A stretch of 64,000 nt of DNA from Elsinoe arachidis (GCA_013372555.1 JAAPAX010000004.1:2170001-2234000); one strand, 5' to 3'; positions 42,701-53,430 are shown, numbered from the stretch's first letter. The notes: generated by a model not told the origin, from the letters alone. Numbers and translations: made by a program.

Positions 42701-44721
42701 TTAGAGTAAATAGCTACTCTACCTAGCCTATTAAGAGTCTTACTAATTAAGAGCAAAGGGTGCCGATTCTTGATAGTAATAGCGTTTAGACTATAGTAGT
42801 TAACATAGAGTTATAAACTACTATCTTTCTTAGGGACGAATAGAATCGGCGCGCTAGCTAGACTCTTCGACCTATAGATCTAGCTCTTAGCTAGCATATT
42901 ATCGAGATACTTGCGGAGAACTACGAGTTCCTTCTCTAAGAGGTTATAGAGAGGGCAAAAGGGAAGCTCTTTGCCTTCTATTAGATCGATAGGGTGTAAC
43001 ACATCTCCTGTAGCGTACATCTATATAGGATCGATAATAAAGACGTCGTAGTAGTCTTCTACATAGGATAGTAGCTTCGCTACTCTATTAGGTAGGACCT
43101 CCGTAGAGGTACTAGCTACCTTCTGAACTATAGCGCCTAGTATCGCATCCGACACTACTAGGGCAAATCCTTAGTTCTCTACGAGCAAGAGGTTATAGAA
43201 CTCCTTAGCTCGTACTACTCTAATACTAGTAACGTCGTAGCTATACCTCTACTAGTTAGTATAACTATCTATTATAACACTCTAGTTATATCTCTATAGC
43301 TAGCTAAGAATAATAGGAGGGCTTATTTCTAACACATAGAACACGCCTTTCGACTCGTGCGTTACTCTAGTGTCGTCTATAAGGTAGAGATTAACCTCGT
43401 AGGCGCTATAATAGTAAGCCTCTTTACCCTAGAAGCCCCTAACCTAAGGGTACTCTACATCCGCCTTCTGTAAATTGTACTAAAGAGCAAATACTAGATC
43501 GATAACATTAACGTCTACTACGTTATCTAGTAGCACCTTAACCTCGACCTTACTATCGGGGCTAAGTACTAGGCTCTAATAGGCCTATACTAGAAGCACT
43601 ATAGGAGCTCTATAGCTTCGAGATAGACTCCTCCGGCGTCCGGCTATATATTAAGTAGGTGTAGGCGTACTGCCTTCTACCTTAACATTCCGGACTCGAT
43701 TACCTCCTTTACTACTGCTTTAGCTAGTATCGCTCTCCTTAGAGTAGGCTAACGAGTAGTAACTCTTCTCGTAACAATTATAGTACTTAACCTTAGAAAA
43801 GTCCCGAGTGCCTCTACTACCTTTCTAATTAGCCCCCTAGTCGCTACTACTCCTATAGCTCTTGCCTTTGCTCTTGCTCTTACTCTTCTACCTATTCCCT
43901 ACTTTACTTCGAGCATGCTTACTACAGTCGCTGCCGGAGGCTTCCGGGGAAGCTCTACACTGCTTCTGTAGCTTATAGTTGTTGCTCTTAGCGAGGTTCT
44001 CGAGGGTAGAGGCTTATATAACGAGCTCCGCGCGCGTAGAAGACACATTAAAGAACTAGAGGATCTACTTACGTAGATTAGGCAACAATTTAGCTAAATA
44101 GTACTACACTAGATGCTTACTATTGTACTTCGGCTCGATTATCTCTTCTAGAGATACTAGTCGATCCGAGAACTTCTAGGCGCTCTTACTCTCCTTCTAG
44201 AGGCAGTTTTAGTAGGAAAGAACTACGTTTATCTCTCGATTAATAGGGTCTTCGACTTAGTCGTTAACGAAGCTTAAGAAGTCCTCTTTATAGGAGAGAT
44301 TACGCTAGTTTAACGCATCAAGCGTATAGAGGCGTTCCTATAACTCTCTAAGAGATAGAGATAGATACATTATAGCGTAAGTAATGTAGTACTAATCCGG
44401 ATAAGGAGTATTAGTAAACTACGAAGGGTTGTAGTTAAAGACTATCTAGAGGCTCCTTCTAAAGGACTAGGCCTTATAGATAGATTTAGCCTTATACTAC
44501 TCCGGTTCCTTAGCCTTCGTAGAGGGCCCCCTAGTAGGTAGCGTTACTAGCTAGCCTACAGTAGGCGGACCTATCGAAACTAGTACTAGAGGAGCTACAG
44601 GTATCCTCTCGGTGGTCCTACAGGGACTAGCCGGAGTTGCACTAGCATTCTAGAGGCGATTACGGTCTTAGACTAAATTCTCTAGGTTAGCTAGCTAAGC
44701 TATAATAGCCTCAAGTAACAT
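39720..44721 (-). pseudogene. Gypsy-1 gag-pol with chromodomain, RIP-inactivated
   Basis: Gag starts at ATG 44721 (MLLEAIIA) and contains a CCHC zinc knuckle near 43790 whose ligands are mutated: the frame reads YYNCYEKSYYSLAY, with Cys to Tyr, Gly to Ser and His to Tyr, all RIP changes. Reverse transcriptase is around 42900-42400, with APILFVPKKDSSL, NAITIKNRHPLLLIS and YLDD (42499-42510). An integrase zinc domain (YHDEFNKRHFARDKT) and catalytic core (DFITDMLLSKLNRV) lie at about 41090-40740. A chromodomain (EYEVERILDYSRQ followed by KSYALVEVT) is at about 39980-39850. The reading register is preserved almost throughout, so inactivation is by point mutation rather than indel. Confidence 0.9.
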
Positions 44722-44935
44722 AGCGGTATAGCTACTATTGCTACTAGTTAGAGTATGTCTTCCTCGGCTATCTCCGTTATCTCCTAGCTCTTCTAACATC
44801 CTCGACTATAGACGCGAAGCGTCCTCGATAATGCTACTATCCGTCTAGATAGCTTCCGAGTCGATTTGCTCTTATATAATCTAATTGTCTATGTTAATAA
44901 TTCTATAGGCTACGACCAAAGGGAGCTATTAGAAC

Positions 44936-45109
44936 TGTAAGAGTAGGTATATAGCAACGTATAGAACCACTAGTATCTACTAATTAGATAGGTAGATAAA
45001 CTAATAGCTACCTTTGTTTAATGAGGCTAGAAGCCTCGCGGAAGGCAGCTAGAGAGGGTCCGTCACGTGACGGGCTCAGCCAGAGCCGCAATGCCAAGTC
45101 TCCCCTACA
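44936..45109 (-). repeat. Gypsy-1 5' LTR (heavily RIPped)
   Basis: 174 bp, aligned without gaps to the other LTR. It has 14 differences, all transitions, and in 12 of them this copy carries the mutated T or A. Confidence 0.93.
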
Positions 45110-45215
45110 GCATTGTAGGCATTTCCCGGCGTTAGATACCCAATACGTAGATTATACTTATTTTTACTATATCTTAACTCTTGCCCCTAACTATCCCGGC
45201 ATTACTAGTGCTTCT
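45110..45215. other. host spacer between Gypsy-1 and solo LTR
   Basis: 106 bp starting with the GCATT target duplication. It is moderately A/T-rich, with CA and TG still present, so it is not fully RIPped. Confidence 0.5.
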
Positions 45216-45494
45216 TGTTGTAACTTAAAGGCTAGTACAGCTTCTCTAGTACTAAAGGACTAGTACTAATAAGTTAGCGCACGTATAGTAGATAATTAGT
45301 TATATATAATAGAGTAGTTCTTTAGCTTTATTAATCTATACTAGAGAAGGAGTATTATAACTTAAAGACTAGTATAGCTTCTCTAGTACTAAAGGACTAA
45401 TACTAATAAGTTAGCATACGTATAGTAGATAATTAGTTATTATAACTCTCTAAATAAAAAACACATCTCTCGATCCGATTTGCCGATTACAACA
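45216..45494 (+). mobile_element. solo Copia LTR with internal duplication
   Basis: 279 bp beginning TGTTGTAACTTAAAGG and ending GATTACAACA, flanked on both sides by CTTCT (45211-45215, 45495-45499). It is homologous to the 142-bp LTR of the Copia element at 60714 but contains an extra internal copy of the first 88 bp: segment 45216-45303, spacer 45304-45355, then a second copy from 45356 that continues to the LTR end. No internal coding sequence remains, so it probably arose by LTR-LTR recombination. Confidence 0.88.
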
Positions 45495-45646
45495 CTTCTG
45501 CCCTGGCCTTGGCATTCCCGAGGTCAGCCCAATCTCCCCGCAACCACGCGGCACAACTTCAAGTTCCGCATCTCTTCAGATCTCACCCTCTAAACACGAC
45601 CTTCGACCGCACTGTCCAGCAAGAGAATGATCCGGACGTCATCAAG

Positions 45647-47212
45647 ATGGACGTAGCCTACGACCACATCCAAGAAGAGGCTCTCGCGGCAGACGAGAGC
45701 GGGCGAGCAGAGCGCAAAGATGGGGATAGACCGGCTGGTTTGAATGCGGAGTTTCAGGAGGCATTCAAGGCTGTGAGCGCGTCGCCCTGGGGAGCACGAC
45801 TGGGTGGGCTGTGGGGAAGTGTGAGAGCGCAGGTAAGATTTGCTTTGCACTCATTGTAGACTGGCGGCCGGGAATGGAAGGCTGGCAGCTGATAGGAAGG
45901 CATGGGGAGAAGGGTGTTTCGAAAGAGAAGCAGGAGGAGAGACAACCGCAAGGAACGGCTTGTTCGACAACTATATCCGTACGGCGGGGAAAAGAGTCCT
46001 CTTTGAAAGAGACATCTGGCAGCAGCGGAACATCATACAGCCAGGACAGGACTAACACTCCTCCCAGGGCGAAACCCTCTACACCAACGCCCAACAAGAA
46101 GTCGCCCACGTCTCCACCCAAGCCACGCGCGGCCTCACCGACCTCCAAAGTAACCTCGCCTCACGCGCGCGGGGCATCTCCCTCTCCCAACCCCCCACCG
46201 ACAGCGGCGCAACCAGCTTCTCGGACCCCACCTTCGCCCTCCCCGCCAGTCCCACAAAGACCATCCGCGCCACCGACGCCTCCTCCCCTCACAAAGACGC
46301 CACCACCCCCCCGGAGACCGAGCACGTGGAGAATCTCCCCGCCGACATCGTCAAAGAAGCCACGAGCATGGTCTCACGCTTCCGGCTCGAAGCCGCGTCG
46401 CGCCTGAAAGACATCCAAAAGGCGGAAGACGCGGCGGACGAAGCCCTGCTCAAGTTCGGGAGCAATGTCCGGAGTTTCTTCCGCGACGCAGTGACCGTGA
46501 CCGCGCCGGAGCAGGGTGCGGAGGAGGGGACGAAGCGGGAGGTGCTTTTCGAGACGAATGATAGTGAAGGCAAGCGGGTGTTTCACTCGAGTAGATTCGA
46601 GGCGCAGATGCATGTTATTGTGAGTCGGCAGGAGAGTTTCCTCGGGGATCCGGAGAGTGGGGAGTGGGAGGGGTTTTGGCGGGGGTTTGATGTCGAGGTG
46701 AGGACGGAGGACGTGGCGAGGGAGTTAGAGCGGTATGAGGAGTTGAGGAGGGTGTTTGGGGGGTTGGTACCGGAGAAGGTGGAGTATAAGTTGTTTTGGG
46801 GGAGGTATTTCTTTTTGAAAGGGGTGGTGGAGGAGGAGGAGAGGAGGAGGAAGGAGGTTTTGAAAGGTGAGTATGAGTCTATCTGGGTGTGGGACTGTGC
46901 TGATGATGTGCAGGTGCGGCGGCGGACGATGGTGAGGAGGTGGGTTGGGGAGATGAGGAGGAAGAGGATGAGTCGTCTACGCCGGTTAATGATGGAAAGA
47001 CGAATCCGGCGAGCCAGAGCACGACGACACTCACGCCGCCCAAGGTTGATGAGGGCGCGGAGAAGTCGCCGAGGAGATCGAATGAAGACGATAAGAAGAG
47101 CACTGCCGATAGTGATGCTAGCTACGACATCGTCAGTGGTGCGACGAGCAAGACGCCGAGCAGCCCGAAGGAGGCGAAGAAGGATGACAGTGATGATGAG
47201 GACTGGGAGTAG
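45647..47212 (+). CDS. BSD-domain protein (Dos2-like)
   Basis: Exons 45647-45832, 46068-46866 and 46914-47212; introns 235 and 47 nt; 427 residues. The BSD domain (about residues 235-320) has the signature WEGFWRGFDVEVRTEDVARELERYEELRR and VPEKVEYKLFWGRYFF with its paired aromatic residues. BSD proteins include TFIIH p62 and yeast Dos2; this architecture (short N-terminus MDVAYDHIQEEAL, central BSD, acidic Ser-rich C-terminus ending SDDEDWE) fits the Dos2 group, whose function is poorly known. I chose ATG 45647, because the upstream ATG at 45509 adds 46 residues of unconserved sequence. The first intron is unusually long. The gene is convergent with BFR2, 100 bp between stops. Confidence 0.85.
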
Positions 47213-47312
47213 CGGGGCATTTGGTAATTGGCGTTTACAGTATTTGTCAAGCATGGGTATTGGCGTAGGGATGCAATTTCTTGTGCAATACCAACTTGTC
47301 GGTTCTTTGAGT

Positions 47313-48977
47313 CTATCTACCGAATAACAAGGTCTTCTCGCCTTCATCCACTGCAGCCCAGCCGTCGTCTGCTGGCCCATCATCCTCTCCATCGCTTTCG
47401 AGAGCCACCCGTCTGCCGAGCAGACTTGAGAAGAGATCGTCAATTTGCCGCTCGCCCCACGTGCCTCTGTCTTCGGGTGCGCAATAGTTCATAAGCTTCT
47501 CGTGGACCGTGTAACGGAGCTTCCGCCCCTTCGACGCTTTGGTGTCAATGACCTTCTTGGTCTTTGCTTCTCGCCTGATTTGATATCCGTTCATGCCTCG
47601 AATTTCATCACTCGGGCCCTTCCCCTGCGTGCTCGTGCCGGGTGTGAAAGAGCTCTTCTGTTCGAGCAATGTCGATAAAAGTACAGAGTAGAAGTCCGCA
47701 TCGTCATAAATCGTTGGGTCACCAGTGTCTCGTCGCCGTACTTGCCCATCTTCATCTGCAGCATCAGGATCGGACACGCGAGGCTTCTTCGCTGTGATTT
47801 GCTGCAGTTGATATGGTGCGCATGACCTTGGTGTTCGTGCTCGCTTGATCAATCGATTTGTGTCTTTTAGATGGTTTGAAAGGATGTCATGCACAGATGA
47901 CGTTGTGGTTGTCTGTGAGAGCTTGTTTCGGTTCTGACCTGCCGTTGCGTCCACATGTGTCCGAGCATACCACTTCTCTAAGGTAGAGTCTTGCCATTGC
48001 CTCGAAGTAGAGTCTTGTGTCTGATTATACTTCAGGAGATCGGGCGTCAAAGAGTCCACAGAGAATTCGGAGAGCTTCCTCTTGCTACCACCTCGGGCAG
48101 TCTGCAGTGAGTCTCGAAGTTTGGTGAGCGAGTCCCAGAGAGTGAAGGCAGCCGATTCTGCTGACTTGAATGCGTTCTCCAGGTTCTCCGCCGGCTGCAT
48201 TTTGGAGTCTCGCGCGAGCCCAGAAAGTGTGTTGGTCCCGATGATGGACTTTTGGAGTTTGATCCGCGTGTTCAGCAGATTATCAAACGTGTTGCGCTGC
48301 TTCCTGACAGCATCCCCTTTCTCCGCTTCATCTTTGGCGGCTTGTGATATGGTTGACACTACTGACTTTTGATTTTGGGCAAGCAATTTCCTCGCGGTGC
48401 TTGCGTCCGCACTCGAAGCCTTCTGCAACCCGGTCAGAGCAGGACGGCCTGTGCTCCCGACATCATTCTCATCATTGCTCGAGACTTCGGTATCGTCCTC
48501 CTCGTCGCTCATGCTCTCACTTTGATCAACGTTGCCCAAGCTACTTTGATCAGACGCTCCACTTTCTTCCAACTCATCGTTTTTAATGGTGGCGTCCGCT
48601 TCATCGTCGTCTGAGCTGGAGCCCTCGTCAAAACCGCGGGCGAAGGGGTCATCCTGGTCGTCCTCTTCTAAAGCTGCTTCTCTACTAACTCGAGATCCAG
48701 TATATCGAGGGCCCAGATTTGGCCCTTCGGACTTCCTCAGCTTGCTCTTACTGACCGAGACATAGTGGTCTCTAGCAGCATCCTCGGCATGATCGTCGGG
48801 TTCCTCAGAACCGCCTGACCGATCTTCCTCGCTGTCGAACGGCCGCTCATCTTCTGGATCAAAGTCTGTAAAACTTAGTCGGGCTTCCGGTGCGTTATTT
48901 TAGGACTGACCTTTGGGGGTCGGATCCTCCAAGTCTGCCAGCTCGGCCAGTAGACCGCTCGACTTCTTCCTGGCCAT
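47313..48977 (-). CDS. BFR2: ribosome biogenesis factor Bfr2 (AATF/Che-1 family)
   Basis: Nucleolar factor of the small-subunit processome, needed for early cleavage of pre-rRNA. Exons 48977-48911 and 48865-47313, intron 45 nt, 539 residues. The N-terminus MARKKSSGLLAELADLEDPTPKDFDPEDE is typical, followed by an acidic Ser-rich region. The AATF leader domain covers about residues 195-310 (RKQRNTFDNLLNTRIKLQKSI, FTLWDSLTKLRDSL, STLEKWYART). The C-terminal TRAUB domain has DDADFYSVLLSTLLEQKSS, KKVIDTKASKGRKLRYTVHEKLMNYCAPED and ERQIDDLFSSLLG. The short first exon joins in frame across a CAG acceptor. Confidence 0.94.
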
Positions 48978-49489
48978 TTGCTCTACAAACGTCGGATGGA
49001 GAACGGATCAAGCATGACGATTCTGCCAAAATTTCTTGAAGCGCGGGACACGGTCCGGAAATGCCGCACCGCCGCCTGAGTGAGCTCCGCTGATCTTCTC
49101 CGCCTTGACCGAAAATCCCGCCTGCCTTCGGTCTCTTCTTTGATCCTTCTCGGTCCATCGCATTAAGAGACGTCCGCTACCCGCCCGCACAACGTCACAC
49201 TTCCCGGGCCTCTAACGATAGACTGCAGAAGTCGTTCCTGAGCCGTCTTGGCCATGGAAGGCACCAGCGCTTATCAGGCAGAACCATTGTCTTGGATACC
49301 ATTCGCGTCCTCGTTGGGAGCCTTAAGGTTCAACATGGATCCTCTGTTACTCAGAATTACGTTGCCTGAAACGGGCAATGCTGTTAGGTCCTGAGGTTGT
49401 ACTTCTATTTAGACCTGGCAGCATCTGGTCCAGATGAAAGGTATGCAGCATTCCTATCTTAGAGCTTCTCATTCAGCACATCAAAGATC
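48978..49489. promoter_or_regulatory. divergent region between BFR2 and the secreted-protein gene
   Basis: 512 bp. Short frames here (49008-49190) are not convincing. No defended factor site. Confidence 0.5.
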
Positions 49490-50224
49490 ATGTTGGCACC
49501 GACCCTCTTTCTCCTCTCTACCTTGATACCTCTTGTCGCCTCGACATGTACGACTTTCGAAGTCACCAATCGGACAAATACTGTGCCCGGTCCTAACATC
49601 ACTATCTCTGATGGGTTCTGGTGTGGCGGCCCTCGCAACTGTTCAGTGAATACCCGTTCACCTGTGCAAGGGGCTGACCAATACAATATCTCGTACGGTG
49701 GCATTGCCACGGACCGAGCCACACTAAACTTGACTCTGCCAGCAAATGAGACAAACCAGGTCCTCCAATTGGTTCAAAACACCACTGGCACGTTGTTCTA
49801 CACAATCATGCAGCATGATATGTCGACAATGATTGGTGTCAGACTTACCCCTGGTCAAGGAGGTTGGGCAGTCTTCATGGTCGATCATACTTGCATTGAA
49901 GGTCGACTTGGTGGCTGCGACGCCAATGGTCCGCCGAATGATACGACATTGAGAGCTTGCACGCCGAAAGCCCCGCCGCGGGAGCGATGCTGGAGTGACT
50001 CCGGGTTCCCTTGCATGGAGGGAACAATCACATGGAACTTCGCAAACGAGAGCGAGTCTCGCGCGAAGAAATGTGAGAGCTGCAAAGACACAAACACGAC
50101 CGACCAGACGAGACTGGTGACCAATACAACGGCAGACGATGCAACTGGAGGGGCTAGCAGACAGCGATGGACAGCCTGGGCATCGGCGACTATTTTAGGC
50201 GCTATTGTGTGGGTCGCATCGTGA
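49490..50224 (+). CDS. Cys-rich glycosylated secreted protein, probably GPI-anchored
   Basis: Intronless 244-residue protein. Residues 1-18 are a signal peptide (MLAPTLFLLSTLIPLVAS), and the C-terminus is a hydrophobic stretch without charged tail (WASATILGAIVWVAS) preceded by GGAS, as in GPI-attachment signals. The mature part has ten Cys (enough for five disulphides) and about ten Asn-x-Ser/Thr sequons, so heavy N-glycosylation is expected. Cysteines lie in FWCGGPRNC, HTCIEGRLGGC and KKCESCKD. No known domain recognised. Location on the cell surface or wall is inferred. It may be an effector or wall protein; the neighbouring tandem unknown genes and repeat block favour fast evolution. Confidence 0.8.
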   Translation: MLAPTLFLLSTLIPLVASTCTTFEVTNRTNTVPGPNITISDGFWCGGPRNCSVNTRSPVQGADQYNISYGGIATDRATLNLTLPANETNQVLQLVQNTTGTLFYTIMQHDMSTMIGVRLTPGQGGWAVFMVDHTCIEGRLGGCDANGPPNDTTLRACTPKAPPRERCWSDSGFPCMEGTITWNFANESESRAKKCESCKDTNTTDQTRLVTNTTADDATGGASRQRWTAWASATILGAIVWVAS

Positions 50225-50540
50225 GTTTTGCATCGGGGATAGCGACATGTGGCGTCGCTCTTCCGACGCTTTGGCTATATCACCTTCAGGCCAGGCACAC
50301 TTTGTGTCTGGGAAAAAAGGGATTGCGCCGGCGGCAAATCAACCGTACAAATTCGTCAATTACTATCGAATTGATTCATGGTTGTGGATTGGTCCCACCT
50401 GCCAGCATGAGCCTAAGCGCCCGACTGTGCCTCATAAGCACACCAAAAGCAATCACGTACAACCGTCGCACAAAGATGCACCATCAATTCAATTTCTACT
50501 TTTCGGGCCGACAATACTGCATGCTATCCCCGCAGCGACC

Positions 50541-51576
50541 ATGTCTTCCAGATCCGTGAATCGCTGTATTAACGGCCAAGATGAGTGCGGCATCCCGGTT
50601 GTCAACCCCTTGGCCTCCATACAACACTCTTCGTCCGCAAGCATATGTGACAGCCTCAGAAATGAGATCGGACAGTTCAGACGTGCTCTCCGACTGCTCG
50701 CTGCTACTCAAAAATGTCCTCCGTTCTGTGTCTCGAGCGCCAAAGTCGACTCGCTCCTGGTCTGCTCTGTCCAACCACATCATACCGCTCATGAAGCTAT
50801 CCAGATACTTCAAGCTGATGCACAGCGGGTAATGATTGCGGTCGACTATCTGGCTGCCATTATCTACAAGAACATCGACAACGAGCTCGTGCTCATGAGA
50901 GCAGGTCTTCAGGCTGCAACCAGAAGCTTCAGGAGTCGACCTCGACTGTTACTTCATGCCTACCACGGGAGCTCATCTACCCTCTTCCATTCATCTCTAG
51001 GACTCATGAGTCCAATCATGATCACAGCCAAAGCAGTACCTGCCACTACTGCGCTGTCCAGCACCATGACACTATCGGAAAACACTCACCGAGAATCCCA
51101 CGCCGACCGATCATCGGCTTCAAACTCGCCTTGGATACCACTACATCGAGATATACGATTCATCCTCCGAGCTATAGCAAAAGATGCCCCAACCTGCTCC
51201 AACAGTGACGAGCAGAATGAGTGGAGAGTAGCTGTCATTAGTGTGGGGATGATGCAGCGCCTCAACGTATTTCACGGCCGATCTGATAGGCTTTTGAGGC
51301 CAAGAGAAAGCTACTCCCCTCCCAGGTGGAATCTGTCGACGATGAAGAGACCAGCAAGCCGAGGTTACCAGGCGTATGAATGGATACCCAGGCAGTGTAT
51401 GACTACGATCTCTGGAGAGGACTTTTTGGAAGTGTGTGACGAGTTGGGTATATCTGCTGGTGAGGCGTGCTCTAGATCCTATACGTACGATTATAGGACT
51501 AATGAGTGTAGATAAGAGAATTGTCCAGCGTGCAGAGCTATTGATAGCGAGACTACCTGCAAGCTTCCCGATCTGA
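50541..51576 (+). CDS. paralogue A of an unknown tandem gene pair
   Basis: Exons 50541-51447 and 51512-51576, intron 64 nt (branch ACTAAT), 323 residues. The frame is open back to 50205, but that part overlaps the preceding gene and lacks paralogue similarity, so I start at ATG 50541 (context GCGACCATGT). It shares with the downstream gene a C-terminal block: WIPLHRDIRFIL, an I-V-x-M/L stretch, RLNVFHGRSDRL (240-251), YEWIPRQ and FLEVCDEL. A phase-1 intron sits at the same relative place. The fold resembles fungal DUF7587-type proteins of unknown function, a tentative link. The N-terminal region has six Cys and no signal peptide. Confidence 0.68.
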
Positions 51577-51893
51577 GCAGCGTCACATCACAACCACGCT
51601 TTAGATGATGATGATTGCTTTCCAGCTACCTTAGCCGAAGCTCGTGAATTTAGTTGTCAGGGTCAACATTGCGAGGTCCTAGCTGTCAACTCTGCGGCTA
51701 TCCACGCAGCAACGGTCCTTCGAGCTTAACCCCTTGACAGGAGCTATAGTTCCTTCAGGCACAAGAAGTTACCCCGCTGCTGCCCGACTGATGCAACATT
51801 TAACCAAGGCCTCTCCATCCCCCCTCGATCAAAAGAGCATTAGACATCTTACCGTCAGGAAGGCACAAACAGCAAAGGCACAAATTTGGCACG
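51577..51893. other. spacer between the two paralogues
   Basis: 317 bp. Nothing recognised beyond probable 3' and 5' flanks of the paralogues. Confidence 0.45.
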
Positions 51894-53243
51894 ATGTCCT
51901 CCTCTCAGCACAGACTGGTCGCGAACCATCGAGGATATGGACTCCCAGAGCCAGTTGAAAGGGTTCGATTTGCCGACGATGACAGCTCAGATGAAGAGCC
52001 GATTGACCAGCTCGCGAAGCAGAAGACCCATATAGCTGTCCCAATCAACTGGGTCGAGGCCAAATTGGTATCTCGTCGGCACGATGAATACAGTCAAGCG
52101 GCTATGCGCTTCAACTTTGACCATAAAGGACTCTGTCAGATGAATGGCTACCTTACTGGTGTCAGCTCATGCAGAGCCTCCGTCGATCTTGATAGATCGA
52201 AAACGGATGTCCTTGCTTCAATCAAGGCGGAAGTCGTCCGCATGGAAAAGGAAGCCGTTGAAATGGACCAGAAGGCACTGTGCCGCAGTGAAGAACTCGT
52301 GGCAGGTCTACCGGATCCTCCGGACGACGGGATCAATGTAGATAGCTCTCCTCAACTCCTCATTCGAGCATGGCGGACCACCTCCAAGACAGCCCTACAT
52401 GAAGATCTTGGCTTTCCCGCTCGCGGGTGGCAATACTGGATACCAGAAGTGATGCGGGATCCTCTAGCCGGCTGCTACTCCTCTGAGAATCCTCGAGCCG
52501 AAGATCTGTCGCAGGGAAGACTAAAGGAGCATTGTGAAGGAGCCAAGTGCACAACGACACCCTGGATATCGATGTCCGATGATCTCGTCAAAGTGCATAA
52601 ATGGGCCCGAAAGGCCGTCGATAGGAAATGGAAGGACGCGGGCAAGGATGTCTGGCGCTTCAGCATCATACGTACGGATGCACTCGATCGGCTGAATGTG
52701 TATTGGGGCAGGTCCGATAAGCTGGTTAATGAGGCCTTGGGCCCTGATGTCCAAATTCGCAACGCCGGACCACGGCACTTTCTTGCCCATGGCTGGCTCC
52801 CACAGGCTGCTGTTCTGAAGACATACACCTTCGTTGAATTCGAAGAGGTGCTTCATTCGCTGAAAGTTATGGAAGGTAAGCAGTCATGGCGGGAGTATAG
52901 CACCAAAGACTGAATTGTAGCAGACGGAAAGCTTGTCATCGCCGGATCCCCAGTTGATAGACTTATTGCACTCTGGGAACGAGAGCAACTGATGCAGCAG
53001 CTGGCTGATACCATTCGAGAGTCTAAGTTCGTTCATGAGAGGCTACAGGTTATCATGGACCTGCTCGAGATCAAGTCAATGCAAGATCCGGCTATCAGTG
53101 TTCCATGTATGTATCAATATGATCTCGACCTAGCAAGCACCGCTGATACCGTTTCAGTGCCTGAGCCACGCCGGGTGAGATGCATGCCCTCTGTCTACAA
53201 CGATCAAGCTCAGGCGTCGCGTATGCTCACTATCGTGGACTAG
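51894..53243 (+). CDS. paralogue B of an unknown tandem gene pair
   Basis: Exons 51894-52875 and 52921-53243, intron 45 nt; 434 residues. A second candidate intron, 53107-53157, is exactly 51 nt and in frame, so it may be retained or spliced (then 417 residues). The shared domain (about residues 155-325) contains LLIRAWRTTSK, GFPARGWQYWIP, TTPWISMSDDLVKVHKWARKA, RLNVYWGRSDKL (266-277) and AHGWLPQAAVLKTYTFVEFEEVL. A helical C-terminus follows (ALWEREQLMQQLADTIRES). The N-terminus carries an acidic DDDSSDEE cluster. There is no signal peptide, so the protein is probably intracellular. The domain is tentatively DUF7587-like; function unknown. Confidence 0.72.
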
Positions 53244-53430
53244 CTGCCGGGGGAAATCCATCGCGAAGTCCTGATCGCGCAACTGAGAAGCACCAACAGA
53301 TTGACCATTTTGTGAAAGGTGATGAAGGAAGCCTGTTGTGGGCAAAGTACAATAGCCAAATATTCTTGCTCCCAAAAATCCCGGGATAAGCTTGGCAACC
53401 CCTCTGCGAATTTGCGTGACTAGACACCAA
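53244..53430. other. gene-to-repeat transition
   Basis: Normal composition ends near 53400 and RIP-type TA-rich sequence begins. Nothing else recognised. Confidence 0.45.

Larger units (their letters stand above)
37642..45109 (-). mobile_element. complete Ty3/Gypsy chromovirus, RIP-degraded (Gypsy-1)
   Basis: A 7468-bp LTR retrotransposon with its coding strand on minus. LTRs of 174 bp each (37642-37815, 44936-45109) begin TG and end CA, and the flanks carry a perfect 5-bp duplication GCATT (37637-37641, 45110-45114). A purine tract (plus strand 37816-37828, read AGAGGGGGGATAAT on minus) lies immediately before the 3' LTR and confirms orientation. Order on minus is gag with zinc knuckle, protease, reverse transcriptase, RNase H, integrase, chromodomain. 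A separate ORF runs in the opposite direction before the 3' LTR (38411-39710). All frames are broken by RIP stops. Confidence 0.95.

Noticed and set aside
50205..50540. 112-codon N-terminal extension of paralogue A
   Set aside because: It overlaps the end of the secreted-protein gene, has no similarity to paralogue B, and a better start lies at 50541.
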